41,451 nucleotides of DNA from an uncultured Bacillus sp. (GTDB taxonomy: Bacteria; Bacillota; Bacilli; Bacillales_B; DSM-18226): NCBI RefSeq assembly GCF_946478885.1, contig NZ_CAMLDX010000020.1, forward strand, positions 1 through 41,451. Reading direction: 5' to 3'. The stretch's first letter is position 1. Each line of letters opens with the position of its first letter. Below the pieces are notes generated by a model. That model saw only the letters and a program-made list of their open reading frames with translations. It did no database searches and was not told where the DNA came from. Positions 15,890-24,533 of the stretch are shown one piece after another. Position numbers and translations under genes: made by a program.

Positions 15890-16682
15890 CATCGACCTTA
15901 TTCATCAGCAATATCTATTAAGTCTGAAAAAAGAGAAACGGAAAGTCCGTATGTATCAGTTTTTCATCTTCCTTGTTTTTTTCTGCAGCTGGGAGCTTTT
16001 CAGCCAAAAGCAATGGATTGATCCACTGATTTTCAGTTCACCTTCGAAAATCGCGGCATTATTTATCGAAAAAATTGAAGATGGATCTCTCATAATGAAC
16101 TTGGGTGTGACTCTTTCTGAAACGGTATCCGGCTTTCTCTTAGGCACACTGCTCGGTACGCTTTTGGCTGCTCTTCTTTGGTGGTCGCCCATGCTATCAA
16201 AAGTGTTGGATCCCTATCTTGTTATTCTAAATGCAATGCCTAAGGTTGCCCTTGGCCCCATCCTCATTGTCGCTTTGGGACCGAATTTCACTTCGATCAT
16301 GGCGATGGGAACGATGATTTCAATTATTATCACAACGATTGTCGTGTACACTGCTTTCCGTGAAGTAGATCCCAATTATTTAAAGGTCCTCCAAACATTT
16401 GGTGCTACACGGCTGCAATCCTTTAAAGAAGCAATCCTGCCTGCCTCCTTCCCCGTTATTATCTCTACATTAAAGGTAAATGTTGGTCTTTCCTGGGTAG
16501 GTGTGATCGTTGGAGAGTTCCTTGTCTCTTCAAAGGGACTTGGCTATATGATTATATACGGCTTTCAGGTTTTTAATTTTACCCTTGTCTTCCTTTCTCT
16601 GCTGGTTATCGCCATATTTGCAACTATTATGTATCAACTCGTTGAATTCCTGGAGAAGAAACTAATTAAAAACGGTAACTAA
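15873..16682 (+). CDS. ytlD: ABC transporter permease (YtlD)
   Basis: A 269-residue inner-membrane component with about six membrane segments and the BPD_transp_1 fold. The cytoplasmic EAA loop reads [22 protein letters not shown]. It is of the SsuC/TauC/ThiX type. Start: TTG at 15873, 10 bases after AAGGAG (15857-15862), inside the end of ytlC, which indicates translational coupling. It completes a canonical binding-protein, ATPase and permease importer. A terminator overlaps its stop codon. Confidence 0.9.
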   Translation: MKLSHNIDLIHQQYLLSLKKEKRKVRMYQFFIFLVFFCSWELFSQKQWIDPLIFSSPSKIAALFIEKIEDGSLIMNLGVTLSETVSGFLLGTLLGTLLAALLWWSPMLSKVLDPYLVILNAMPKVALGPILIVALGPNFTSIMAMGTMISIIITTIVVYTAFREVDPNYLKVLQTFGATRLQSFKEAILPASFPVIISTLKVNVGLSWVGVIVGEFLVSSKGLGYMIIYGFQVFNFTLVFLSLLVIAIFATIMYQLVEFLEKKLIKNGN

Positions 16683-16706
16683 ATTAAATATGAGTTGCCG
16701 TTTTTT
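16668..16706. terminator. Bidirectional terminator between ytlD and ytkD
   Basis: AAAAACGGTAACT (16668-16680) pairs with AGTTGCCGTTTTT (16693-16705), a 13-bp stem with one wobble, with T-runs on both strands. It serves ytlD (plus) and ytkD (minus) and overlaps the 3' coding ends of both. Confidence 0.85.
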
Positions 16707-17178
16707 CACCGCCATTCTGCTCCATAATTTGCTTAACAGCTTGTTCTACCACTTGATCCTTCATAATAAAGCTGTAGTGCTCCTGCCAACGTAACGACAA
16801 AATGTCCCCCCCGATTAAAACGGGTCCATTCGTTTCAAAATAATGTTCTTTTGGACGTATAGAGTCAATTTCAGCATAGAAAACAGCCTTAACAAATGAT
16901 TCCTCTTCATTTGTCACTTCATATTCACTAATGAATTGCATTGTTTTGATATGTGCTCCGGTTTCTTCTTCTACTTCTCTTACCGCGGCCTCTTCAAGTG
17001 TTTCCCCCGGTTCCCTTTTTCCTCCTGGAAATTCCCAACCTCTTAATTTATGTTTCGTCAAAAGCCATTGATGATAAAAACGGCAAATTACCAATACATG
17101 CCCAGCTTCATCGCCAAATGAGCACCGGGACTTCGCAAGCTTGATTTGCCTCCCATAAAAATCCTGATATATTTCCAC
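16684..17178 (-). CDS. ytkD: Nudix hydrolase YtkD
   Basis: A 164-residue Nudix pyrophosphohydrolase. The Nudix box G-x5-E-x7-REVEEETGA is complete at residues 53-75 (G53, E59, R67, E68, E71, E72). B. subtilis YtkD has been described as an 8-oxo-dGTP and nucleoside triphosphate pyrophosphohydrolase with stress roles; the same is assumed here from similarity and gene order. Start: GTG at 17178 after GAGGTG. Convergent with ytlD across a shared terminator. Upstream lies the 111-residue conserved gene on the same strand, 59 bp away. Confidence 0.88.
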   Translation of the reverse strand: MEIYQDFYGRQIKLAKSRCSFGDEAGHVLVICRFYHQWLLTKHKLRGWEFPGGKREPGETLEEAAVREVEEETGAHIKTMQFISEYEVTNEEESFVKAVFYAEIDSIRPKEHYFETNGPVLIGGDILSLRWQEHYSFIMKDQVVEQAVKQIMEQNGGEKTATHI

Positions 17179-17237
17179 CTGTTACACCTCGATTTTTCAG
17201 CGCTTTTCTACTATCTATTATAGGTGGAAATACATCG

Positions 17238-17573
17238 TTAGCAATCAAATGATTCATTTTCTACTCGCAAAATTCCCATTTCATCGATCGTTTTTCTTGC
17301 TTCATCATCACCTAGCCGATAAATCATTTGATAGATGTTATGCAAAGCTTGATCATAAAAATCATTTTCCCGATCAAAATGATATTCTTTAAAAGGGATG
17401 TGTGCTCGAAGAAAATCTGCCGGTTCATTTGCATCAATCAAATCAAATTGCTCCCGAAGTTTTTGAATTTCGAAATCAGTTGCTTCTATTTTGAAGTTCC
17501 ACGTAGAATTGGTTGCACTTTGCGAAATTTCACCACTACCGATCTCAATATAATACGTCTTCTTGTGCGTCAT
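17238..17573 (-). CDS. Conserved Bacillaceae protein of unknown function
   Basis: A 111-residue soluble acidic protein beginning MTHKKTYYIEIGSGEISQ, with TWNFKIEATDFEIQKLREQFD, AHIPFKEYHFDREND and a C-terminal YQMIYRLGDDEARKTIDEMGIL. I recognise the pattern as a conserved Bacillus hypothetical, sometimes loosely annotated as a hydrolase, without a catalytic motif that I can identify. AAGGAG stands about 8 bases before the ATG. It lies upstream of ytkD on the same strand and is divergent from the DUF6154 gene. Confidence 0.75.
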   Translation of the reverse strand: MTHKKTYYIEIGSGEISQSATNSTWNFKIEATDFEIQKLREQFDLIDANEPADFLRAHIPFKEYHFDRENDFYDQALHNIYQMIYRLGDDEARKTIDEMGILRVENESFDC

Positions 17574-17737
17574 ATTCTAAACTCCTTAATCCTTTTCCTA
17601 TATCGTCCCCCATTCATCCGCCATTCTATGCGATTTATTTCTAAAGGAAAATCGCATTTTTTTTCATATTCAGGGGTACAAATTAAATATAATGTAAAAA
17701 TCAATCATTCATTATATACTTAAAGAGGAGGTGTTAG

Positions 17738-17998
17738 ATGATGAAGCTTGTGGATGAACTTTACGAGTTGTATAGAGATAAATTAACGGGGGATGAAGAA
17801 GACATTGATATGCTCGCGTTTGCATTTTTGGAAGAAATGACACGCGAAGATTTACTGCATCTTATTTATGATATGGATGAGCAGGAACTATACAACTTGA
17901 TGGGACTATATGTTATCGAAAGCCTCAAAGGAAAATTTGCTCAAGGAGATTACGAACAACAGCGATACCCTTATACAAACCGACGAAGCCTTCACTAA
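17738..17998 (+). CDS. Small acidic DUF6154-like protein
   Basis: An 86-residue acidic, mostly helical cytosolic protein: VDELYELYRDKLTGDEEDID, MTREDLLHLIYDMDEQELYNLMGLYVIESLKGK. It resembles the DUF6154 group of Bacillaceae; function unknown. GAGGAGGTG precedes two adjacent ATG codons (17738 and 17741); either could be used. Followed by an intrinsic terminator at 18033-18063. Confidence 0.75.
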   Translation: MMKLVDELYELYRDKLTGDEEDIDMLAFAFLEEMTREDLLHLIYDMDEQELYNLMGLYVIESLKGKFAQGDYEQQRYPYTNRRSLH

Positions 17999-18032
17999 TA
18001 TAATTGTACATACTTCTTTGCGTAGATAAAAT

Positions 18033-18063
18033 AAACTGCCTCACCACTTGTGAAGCAGTTTTC
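18033..18063 (+). terminator. Intrinsic terminator after the DUF6154-like gene
   Basis: AAACTGCCTCAC (18033-18044) pairs with GTGAAGCAGTTT (18050-18061), followed by TTCTTTC. One A-C mismatch in the stem. Confidence 0.75.
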
Positions 18064-18163
18064 TTTCTATTGATCCATAATCCTGAGATGAAGCATTTGT
18101 AAGGCAATTCAACCATTTCATGGTAAAATAGAATATGTCATACATTTTAGGAGGAATGTCCGG

Positions 18164-18340
18164 TTGGTATATACCATCATTATACTCTCAGTGCTGATCG
18201 TCATTATTGTGCTGATTGTTAGTGTTGTTACGACCAATAAAGCTTATCAATATAAGCATACAGTTGATCCGATTGAAGGGAATCAACATTTGGCAGGGAG
18301 TGAAGCAGAGAAAAAATCCAGCCATACAACACCTGAATAA
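18164..18340 (+). CDS. ytzI: YtzI-like small membrane protein (TTG start)
   Basis: A 58-residue peptide. One membrane segment (IIILSVLIVIIVLIVSVVTT, about 5-24) is followed by a short polar tail, NKAYQYKHTVDPIEGNQHL. It matches the YtzI family by its N-terminal hydrophobic helix and the YKHxVDPI motif, and lies in the corresponding place in gene order. The start is TTG at 18164, about 9 bases after a strong AGGAGG (18149-18154), so ATG-only searches miss it. It ends 21 bp before cls and may be co-transcribed with it. Function unknown. Confidence 0.72.
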   Translation: MVYTIIILSVLIVIIVLIVSVVTTNKAYQYKHTVDPIEGNQHLAGSEAEKKSSHTTPE

Positions 18341-18361
18341 AGATAGAGAAAGGTTTATGAA

Positions 18362-19813
18362 ATGATGGATCCTTATACAATCATAGTCAGTTTAATCCTT
18401 TTATTAAATATCATCTTTGCTATAATCGTCATTTTTATGGAAAATAGAGATCCAGGTTCAACTTGGGCCTGGCTAATGGTTCTTACCTTTATTCCTATTC
18501 TTGGCTTTATTTTATATTTATTATTAGGTCAAAACCTTAATAAACAGCATCTGTTTCTCTGGGAAGACAGAAAGAAAATCGGAATATCCAAAATCATAGC
18601 AGAACAGACCATCAGCTTCCGAACAGGAAATTTGCCTTATTCCAATGAAGTCATTGAAAACAATAAAGGACTCATTTATATGCTCTTGGACAAAAATGCG
18701 GCGATTTTAACGACTGATAACTCAGTCGAGATTTTTACTGATGGAAAGGATAAATTCAACTCCCTATTTAGGGATATCAGAAGCGCCGAGGAATTTATTC
18801 ATTTGCAATATTATATTTTTAAAAATGACGATTTAGGTACTAAATTAATTGATTTGCTGACACATAAAGCAAAACAAGGGGTAAAAGTGCGCATCCTCTA
18901 TGATGACCTTGGCTCCAAATCTTTACAAAAAAAAGCCCTGAAAAAATTAAAAGCAGCCGGAGGAGAAATTGAGGCCTTTTTCCCTTCTAAACTACCTCTG
19001 ATCAATTTCCGGATCAATTTTCGCAACCATCGAAAGCTGGTCATTATTGACGGGAAAGTCGCTTATTTAGGCGGCTTTAATGTTGGAGATGAATATCTCG
19101 GATTAAAGGAAAAATTCGGGTACTGGCGTGATACGCATCTGCGTATTACCGGAGGCGCAGTCCATGCCATTCAAACTCGTTTCATCCTGGATTGGAATCA
19201 GGCATCCCATCGCTATGATATATCTTATTCACCAAGACTATTTCCTCCCGTTGAAATAACCGGGAATACAGGGATGCAAATTGTATCTAGCGGACCAGAC
19301 TCAGAGTTAGAACAAATTAAATACGGCTTTATCAAATTAATTACCTCTGCAAAAAAATCAATTTGGATTCAAACACCTTACTTTGTACCTGATGCGAGTG
19401 TAATGGATGCCTTAAAAATCGCAGCACTTACCGGCAAAGACGTCAGGATTATGATCCCAAATAAACCGGATCATCCGTTTATTTATTGGGCTACCATGTC
19501 ACATATAGGTGAAATACTCAAAGCAGGTGCTAAAGTCTACATCTATAATAATGGGTTTATTCATGCCAAAACAATCATTGTAGATGAAAGGCTTTCTTCA
19601 GTTGGTACAGCCAATATTGATGTCCGCAGCTTCAGACTAAACTTCGAGGTCAATGCATTTATCTATGATGAAGACATTGCCAAACAACTGACCGAAATCT
19701 TTTGCCAGGATTTAGAGGTTTCGAAAGTTTTGACACTTGAGGAATATAGAAAACGTCCTATTTATATTCGTTTGAAAGAATCGATTTCCCGTCTTTTATC
19801 TCCGATTTTGTAG
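18362..19813 (+). CDS. cls: Cardiolipin synthase
   Basis: Condenses two phosphatidylglycerols to cardiolipin and glycerol at the membrane. 483 residues. Two N-terminal membrane segments (about 5-26 and 36-56) precede two phospholipase-D HKD motifs: H223, K225, D230 (HRKLVIID) and H401, K403, D408 (HAKTIIVD). Full length for the Bacillus Cls/YwnE type. Two ATGs in a row (18362, 18365) follow AGAAAGG. It is next to a small membrane protein gene upstream. Repeat copy 3 lies 41 bp downstream with a T-tract and probably terminates it. Confidence 0.95.
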   Translation: MMDPYTIIVSLILLLNIIFAIIVIFMENRDPGSTWAWLMVLTFIPILGFILYLLLGQNLNKQHLFLWEDRKKIGISKIIAEQTISFRTGNLPYSNEVIENNKGLIYMLLDKNAAILTTDNSVEIFTDGKDKFNSLFRDIRSAEEFIHLQYYIFKNDDLGTKLIDLLTHKAKQGVKVRILYDDLGSKSLQKKALKKLKAAGGEIEAFFPSKLPLINFRINFRNHRKLVIIDGKVAYLGGFNVGDEYLGLKEKFGYWRDTHLRITGGAVHAIQTRFILDWNQASHRYDISYSPRLFPPVEITGNTGMQIVSSGPDSELEQIKYGFIKLITSAKKSIWIQTPYFVPDASVMDALKIAALTGKDVRIMIPNKPDHPFIYWATMSHIGEILKAGAKVYIYNNGFIHAKTIIVDERLSSVGTANIDVRSFRLNFEVNAFIYDEDIAKQLTEIFCQDLEVSKVLTLEEYRKRPIYIRLKESISRLLSPIL

Positions 19814-19853
19814 AAAATTTGAAAGCCCGGTAATTCCGCTTAAATATACGAAA

Positions 19854-19969
19854 AAGGAGCTGTCCCCAAAGCAAGGTGCCAGGCATCACCATTATCTATT
19901 ATCACTTTGCAATCATTTGCACGGGATATAGATCAAAGGTGGATACCTGACACCTATGGGATACTCCTT
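19854..19969 (+). repeat. ~115-bp inverted-repeat element, copy 3
   Basis: Outer arms AAGGAGCTGTCCCCA (19854-19868) and TGGGATACTCCTT (19957-19969); inner arms GGTGCCAGGCATCACC (19875-19890) and GGTGGATACCTGACACC (19938-19954). The core reads TTTGCACGGGATATAGATC. TTTTTT follows directly on the plus strand, so this copy looks like the functional terminator of cls. It lies between the convergent cls and luxS. Confidence 0.88.
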
Positions 19970-20003
19970 TTTTCGCTTCTAACCTAGCAATCCTTATGAA
20001 TCA

Positions 20004-20474
20004 TTATGCCATAACTTGTTTTAATTCTGCTTTACTATGCTCAAGCCAATAGCGTATTAAACGCTTTGCCCCCTCCAGGGTATGCATCTTAGCCTGCCCG
20101 CATTGCAGCTCTGTAGCAGCAGGGACTTCAGTTGCTTGTAGACAAACCTTCATAGTTGCTTCCAACAAATCAATCACTTCATCTACAGTCGGTTCACCAC
20201 TGACGACTAAATAAAACCCGGTTTGGCATCCCATAGGAGAAATGTCGATAATATCAAAATCATAATTCTCCGCACATCCTCTAATATTATAAGCCAGCAA
20301 ATGTTCCAAAGAATGAATAGCATCAGCCTGCATATGATCTTTATTCGGCTGAGAAAAACGAATATCAAATTTATTTACGATACCATCCGTTCCGACCTTA
20401 TGAACTCCACAATGTCTTACATACGGCGCTTTAACGGCGTTATGATCTAATTCAAAGCTTTCAACTGAAGGCAA
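20004..20474 (-). CDS. luxS: S-ribosylhomocysteine lyase (autoinducer-2 synthase)
   Basis: Cleaves S-ribosylhomocysteine to homocysteine and the AI-2 precursor DPD, recycling the product of SAM-dependent methylation. 156 residues. The metal motif HSLEHLL gives H54 and H58, with C125 as third ligand and C83 as catalytic cysteine. A residue missing after AENYD shifts the last two by one relative to B. subtilis. GTG (20483) and ATG (20480) occur in frame upstream, but they touch the AGGAG site; TTG at 20474 is 8 bases from it and gives the conserved N-terminus MPSVESFEL, so TTG is chosen. It is functionally linked to metK at the left edge. Confidence 0.93.
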   Translation of the reverse strand: MPSVESFELDHNAVKAPYVRHCGVHKVGTDGIVNKFDIRFSQPNKDHMQADAIHSLEHLLAYNIRGCAENYDFDIIDISPMGCQTGFYLVVSGEPTVDEVIDLLEATMKVCLQATEVPAATELQCGQAKMHTLEGAKRLIRYWLEHSKAELKQVMA

Positions 20475-20719
20475 TTTCATCACTCCTATATTGTTTATTC
20501 ATCAACTATAGCATATTCATCCTACCGGCAGATGATGAATCCTGCACACTAGAATTGATTATATCGTAAATTCTTCATAGTTTCATTAAAGTCAAGAACA
20601 TTTCTTTTAGACGAAACGAAGGAAATATGTTATTTTAAGCTGTAGATAGCAGCAACAGTACAATAAACACCGGCTGATATCTCCTGTCCCCAATACTGAA
20701 AATAAAGAAGGCTTTCCAA

Positions 20720-20989
20720 ATGTTAAAATCACTTATGATCGGTATCATTAAATTTTACCAAATCGTAATTTCCCCTCTCAAACCTCCTACCTGCCGTTTT
20801 TACCCGACATGTTCCCACTATGGTCTAGAGTCGGTAAAACGTTTTGGTGCATTAAAGGGAGGGTATCTTGCGCTTAGAAGAATACTTAAATGCCATCCCT
20901 TCCATCCGGGTGGTATTGATCACGTACCTGAACAATTCCCCAGCTTTAGAAGAAGAGAAAAAAATAAAAGAGGCGCTGTACACAAATGA
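20720..20989 (+). CDS. yidD: Membrane protein insertion efficiency factor YidD (YtjA)
   Basis: An 89-residue YidD-family protein thought to help YidC/Sec-dependent membrane insertion. Signature: [27 protein letters not shown] (about 12-38) with the paired cysteines, followed by [15 protein letters not shown]. The N-terminal amphipathic helix is typical. The 3' coding end is embedded in a bidirectional terminator hairpin. Divergent from luxS, with 245 bp between them that hold no other recognised feature. Confidence 0.93.
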   Translation: MLKSLMIGIIKFYQIVISPLKPPTCRFYPTCSHYGLESVKRFGALKGGYLALRRILKCHPFHPGGIDHVPEQFPSFRRREKNKRGAVHK

Positions 20990-21001
20990 ACAGCATCTCT
21001 T
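20968..21001. terminator. Bidirectional terminator between yidD and carbonic anhydrase
   Basis: AAGAGGCGCTGT (20968-20979) pairs with ACAGCATCTCTT (20990-21001), with one mismatch. On the minus strand it is followed by TTATTTTTTTC. It overlaps the last codons of yidD. Confidence 0.8.
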
Positions 21002-21022
21002 CTTCTGAAAATAGGCTATAAT

Positions 21023-21586
21023 TTATTCATTATAACCGTTTATTACAATATCTAATTTACCCGTTTCCGGATTTATCACCAGACCGTGAACAGGCACATT
21101 CTCCGGCAACAGCGGATGATTTTTAATAATCTCAACACTGTTTGCAACACTTTCCTCCACTTTACTGAAGCCTTTCAGCCATTTCTTTACATCAATACCT
21201 GAGTACTCAAGGGTTTCCAGTGTTTCATCCTTTACTCCAAGTTTCTTCATATTTTGAATCATTTCATCTGCCTTTAATCCGCCCATTCCGCAGTCATGGT
21301 GTCCGATCACAAGGATCTCATTTGCATTTAGCTGATAGACCGCTACTAAGATACTTCTCATGACACTCCCAAAGGGATGATTAATCACAGCACCAGCATT
21401 TTTGATTAGCTTGATATCACCGTTTCTAACATTCATCGCCCGCGGCAGCAATTCAAGTAACCGGGTATCCATACAGGTTAAGATGACCATTCTTTTATTT
21501 GGAAGTTTGCTAGTAGAAAATTCCTCATATTTTTTATCTGCTACAAATTGTTCATTAAAAGTTAAGATTTCTTCTAAAGGTTTCAT
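21023..21586 (-). CDS. ytiB: Beta-carbonic anhydrase (YtiB-like)
   Basis: Interconverts CO2 and bicarbonate. 187 residues, beta class. The zinc ligands are C38 and D40 (TCMDTR), H96 and C99 (GHHDCG), all present. The start is ATG at 21586, 6 bases after GGTGAG; a TTG further upstream (21604) lies on top of the ribosome-binding site. Divergent from the zinc-binding lipoprotein across a 206-bp region with a Zur box, which may influence both zinc-related genes. Confidence 0.9.
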   Translation of the reverse strand: MKPLEEILTFNEQFVADKKYEEFSTSKLPNKRMVILTCMDTRLLELLPRAMNVRNGDIKLIKNAGAVINHPFGSVMRSILVAVYQLNANEILVIGHHDCGMGGLKADEMIQNMKKLGVKDETLETLEYSGIDVKKWLKGFSKVEESVANSVEIIKNHPLLPENVPVHGLVINPETGKLDIVINGYNE

Positions 21587-21708
21587 ACTTTTCTCACCTT
21601 TCAAAATAGATTATCACTAATACTAGCATACATAAAACAACAGCAAAAATATAGCATACTTTTAGTCTTGCATTTTCTTACTTTTTTTTGTAAGATAACA
21701 AAGGATAA

Positions 21709-21723
21709 TCGTAATGATTACGA
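21709..21723. promoter_or_regulatory. Zur box
   Basis: TCGTAATGATTACGA is a perfect 7-1-7 inverted repeat identical to the core Zur consensus of Bacillus (TCGTAATNATTACGA). Zur represses zinc-uptake genes when zinc is sufficient. It lies 70 bp upstream of the zinc-binding lipoprotein start and 123 bp from the carbonic anhydrase start. Confidence 0.88.
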
Positions 21724-21792
21724 ATTATTAAAAACTACATGATGGAAACATAACTAGACTTAATTTGTTTTATGGGATGAGAGGGGAAACAC

Positions 21793-22800
21793 ATGAAAAA
21801 GTTATTATTGTTTTTGAGCATCCTTTTGTCTGGTAGCCTTTTTTTAAGCGGCTGTGGAGAAGAAAAGGCTCAAACAACAGATACAAAGGAGCAGCTTATC
21901 GTTTATACAACCGTTTATCCGCTACAATTCTTTACACAGCAAATTGGCGGGGATGCCATAAAGGTGGAAACGATATATCCTCCGGGGGCAGATGAACACA
22001 CATTTGAACCCTCGCAAAAGGATATGATTAAACTAGCGGATGCCGATCTTTTTATTTATGTCGGACTTGGTCTCGAAGGTTTTGTCGAAAAGGCTGAAAA
22101 GGCTTTGAAAAATGAAAAGGTAGCCTTCGTGGCTGCTGGCGAGCACATTGAATTTGAAGAAGACGGAGTAGATCCAGCAGCAGCACATACGGAGCAAGAC
22201 GATGTACACGCTGATACTGCAACTGAAAGCAGTCACTCAGACAACGATGAGCATCAGCATGAACATGAACATGGCGATATCGACCCACATGTCTGGCTGG
22301 ACCCAGTCTATTCAATACAAATGGCTGAGTTAATCAAGGATGAGTTAATTCAGCAAATGCCTGAAAAAGAAGACCAATTTATTAAAAATTTTAATACATT
22401 ATCACTACAGCTTTCACAGATTAACGATAAATTTATCGATATCGGCAAGGAAGCAAAAGAGAAAGAAATTCTCGTTTCACATTCAGCCTATGGTTACTGG
22501 GAAAAACGTTACGGAATTAAGCAAATCAGTATTTCCGGACTGTCCACTTCTAACGAGCCTTCGCAAAAGGATCTTGAACAAATCGTTCAGACAGCAAAGG
22601 AACACCATTTGCATTACATCTTTTTCGAACAAAATGTCAGCTCAAAATTAACAGAAACTGTCCAAAAGGAGATCGGAGCTGAGGCGCTGATCCTGCATAA
22701 TTTATCCACCTTAACGGATGAAGACATAAAAAATAATGAAGATTACTATACCATTATGCAGCATAATATTGATGTATTGAAAAAAGCCCTGCTGAAATAG
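21793..22800 (+). CDS. znuA: Zinc ABC transporter substrate-binding lipoprotein (ZnuA/AdcA-like)
   Basis: A cluster A-I metal receptor that delivers Zn2+ to a ZnuBC-type importer. 335 residues. Lipobox LSGC with C21; first metal histidine H69 (ADEHTFEPSQ); a His/Asp/Glu-rich loop at 132-160; second ligand H166 (DPHVWLDP); third in VSHSAYGYW. The histidine loop and the Zur box point to zinc rather than manganese. The ATG follows GAGAGGGG. No znuB or znuC follows: a terminator comes straight after, so this receptor must use a permease encoded elsewhere. Confidence 0.92.
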   Translation: MKKLLLFLSILLSGSLFLSGCGEEKAQTTDTKEQLIVYTTVYPLQFFTQQIGGDAIKVETIYPPGADEHTFEPSQKDMIKLADADLFIYVGLGLEGFVEKAEKALKNEKVAFVAAGEHIEFEEDGVDPAAAHTEQDDVHADTATESSHSDNDEHQHEHEHGDIDPHVWLDPVYSIQMAELIKDELIQQMPEKEDQFIKNFNTLSLQLSQINDKFIDIGKEAKEKEILVSHSAYGYWEKRYGIKQISISGLSTSNEPSQKDLEQIVQTAKEHHLHYIFFEQNVSSKLTETVQKEIGAEALILHNLSTLTDEDIKNNEDYYTIMQHNIDVLKKALLK

Positions 22801-22833
22801 CGCTTGACCTATCACCCAATGCTACATTTAAAA

Positions 22834-22872
22834 AAACAGAGCCTCCTTTTCCCTAAGAGGCTCTGTTTTTTT
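22834..22872. terminator. Bidirectional terminator between znuA and menE
   Basis: AAACAGAGCCTC (22834-22845) and GAGGCTCTGTTT (22857-22868) form a perfect 12-bp stem with T-runs on both strands. It ends the znuA transcript (plus) and the menE transcript (minus). Confidence 0.92.
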
Positions 22873-24340
22873 ACCCCTGATTGTTCAAAAAGCCCCGTAA
22901 TTCTCTGCGTAAGATTTTTTTTGCGGCATTTCTCGGGATTTCATCAATAAAGTAAATACATTGCGGAATTTTGTATCTAGCCAGTTTTTCCCGACAAAAT
23001 GCAAGCAGGGCCTCCTCTGTCACAGATGCTTTTCTTACGATAAAAGCTATCGGAACTTCTCCCCATTTTTCGTTCATTTGTCCAATGACCCCTGCATCAG
23101 CTACCGCCGGATGAGAGGTCAGCACTCCTTCTATTTCAGCGGGATATATATTCTCGCCACCAGAAATGATTAAATCTGACCGTCTGTCAAGAACGAATAA
23201 AAATCCTTCTTCATCCAGATATCCAACATCACCTGTATAAAGCCATCCATCTTGTATATCCTTTTTCGATGCCTTCTCTTTGTTTAAATAACCAGATGTC
23301 ACGTTCGGTCCCTTCACCACAATTTCACCCGGCTCCTTGACTCCAGCTTCCTTCCTTCCATCAGTAATTATTTTTAATTGTGATGGAAATAAAGGTTTCC
23401 CTGCCGAGCCTAATTTTCGAATACTGTCCTCGGGAGACAACGTCACAATCTGGGAAGATGTTTCCGTCATTCCATAGGTTTGATAAACAGGAATGTTTTT
23501 AGCGACACATTGTTCAAGCAGCCGCAATGAAGCAGGACCTCCTCCGAGAAGCATGCAGCGAAAATAAGTTGGGAGCCTTTCCTCCTTCAGATATTCCAAA
23601 ATCCTAGTTAACGTCACACTGACAACCGACATGATTGTCACTTGTTCTGATTTTATATCGTGCAATGTTTTCCCGGCATCAAATCTCTCATGAAGAACAA
23701 TTTTCATTCCATATATAATGGATTTCATCAAAATAGAATAGCCACTGATATGAAAAAGTGGGACCGTACAAAGCCAGCAGTCATCTTCATGAAGACCCAG
23801 ATTTAAAGCAGAGCCGATAGCGCTCCACCAATGGTTTCCATAAGTTTGGATCACTCCTTTTGGGTGACCGGTTGTACCTGAAGTGTACATAATGGTACAA
23901 ACTTCATCCATCTCTATTTCTACTTGAACAGAAAACTCAACAGTTTTTCCATGCATTAAGCCTTCCTTAACTAATTGCGGGAGTTTGGGAAGCTGTTCAC
24001 TGATTGTTTCCAATGTTTCTTGGAACATCTCCTCGCTGACAAGATATTCAGCCTTTGAATCCTTTAACTGCCAAATTAGTTCTTTTGGCGTTAAGCGATT
24101 ATTTAAAATGACAACACGAATCCCGAGAAGATGGAAGGCTAATAAAATAAAAACAGAATCTATATGATTGCGTAGCAGTACACCCACAAATTGTCCTTGT
24201 TTTAAACCTTCGGCAGATAATCTTCCTGCCGTTTGCAAGGCCGCTTCGTACAATTCTCTATAAGTCCATGCTCTGCCTTCAAAGATTATAGCAGAGCGGT
24301 TTGGTGTTAAATAGGCTCTTTTTTTCAGCCAGTTTGGCAT
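22871..24340 (-). CDS. menE: o-Succinylbenzoate-CoA ligase
   Basis: Adenylates o-succinylbenzoate and joins it to CoA in menaquinone synthesis. An ANL-superfamily enzyme of about 489 residues. The AMP-binding P-loop is TIMYTSGTTGHPKG, followed by YQTYGMTETSSQ, GWLYTGDVGYLDEEGF and the catalytic lysine region near RNAAKKILRREL at the C-terminus. Start uncertain: ATG at 24340 gives MPNWLKKRAYLTPNR, aligning with known MenE, but its ribosome-binding site is weak; ATGs at 24370 and 24379 are in frame. A terminator separates it from menB, so it probably has its own promoter or depends on readthrough. Confidence 0.92.
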   Translation of the reverse strand: MPNWLKKRAYLTPNRSAIIFEGRAWTYRELYEAALQTAGRLSAEGLKQGQFVGVLLRNHIDSVFILLAFHLLGIRVVILNNRLTPKELIWQLKDSKAEYLVSEEMFQETLETISEQLPKLPQLVKEGLMHGKTVEFSVQVEIEMDEVCTIMYTSGTTGHPKGVIQTYGNHWWSAIGSALNLGLHEDDCWLCTVPLFHISGYSILMKSIIYGMKIVLHERFDAGKTLHDIKSEQVTIMSVVSVTLTRILEYLKEERLPTYFRCMLLGGGPASLRLLEQCVAKNIPVYQTYGMTETSSQIVTLSPEDSIRKLGSAGKPLFPSQLKIITDGRKEAGVKEPGEIVVKGPNVTSGYLNKEKASKKDIQDGWLYTGDVGYLDEEGFLFVLDRRSDLIISGGENIYPAEIEGVLTSHPAVADAGVIGQMNEKWGEVPIAFIVRKASVTEEALLAFCREKLARYKIPQCIYFIDEIPRNAAKKILRRELRGFLNNQG

Positions 24341-24475
24341 CACTTGTCTCAATCTTCTCACCCACTCCATAGAAAACATTCATGAGATATCACTTGTAAC
24401 TGAGTATGTGAACACATAATTTGCACACAGTCTTAAAGAAAGCTTATTCAGGCAGTTGTCGCTATCTGTCACATA

Positions 24476-24508
24476 CAAAAACAGCCTGATGGCACTCCAT
24501 CAAGCTGC
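24476..24508 (-). terminator. Intrinsic terminator between menB and menE
   Basis: On the minus strand CAGCTTGATGG (24507-24497) pairs with CCATCAGGCTG (24492-24482), followed by TTTTTG. It begins 26 bp after the menB stop and 136 bp before menE, so it would uncouple menE from the menFDHB transcript. Confidence 0.82.
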
Positions 24509-24533
24509 TTATTTAACATTAAATTTCCAAAAA

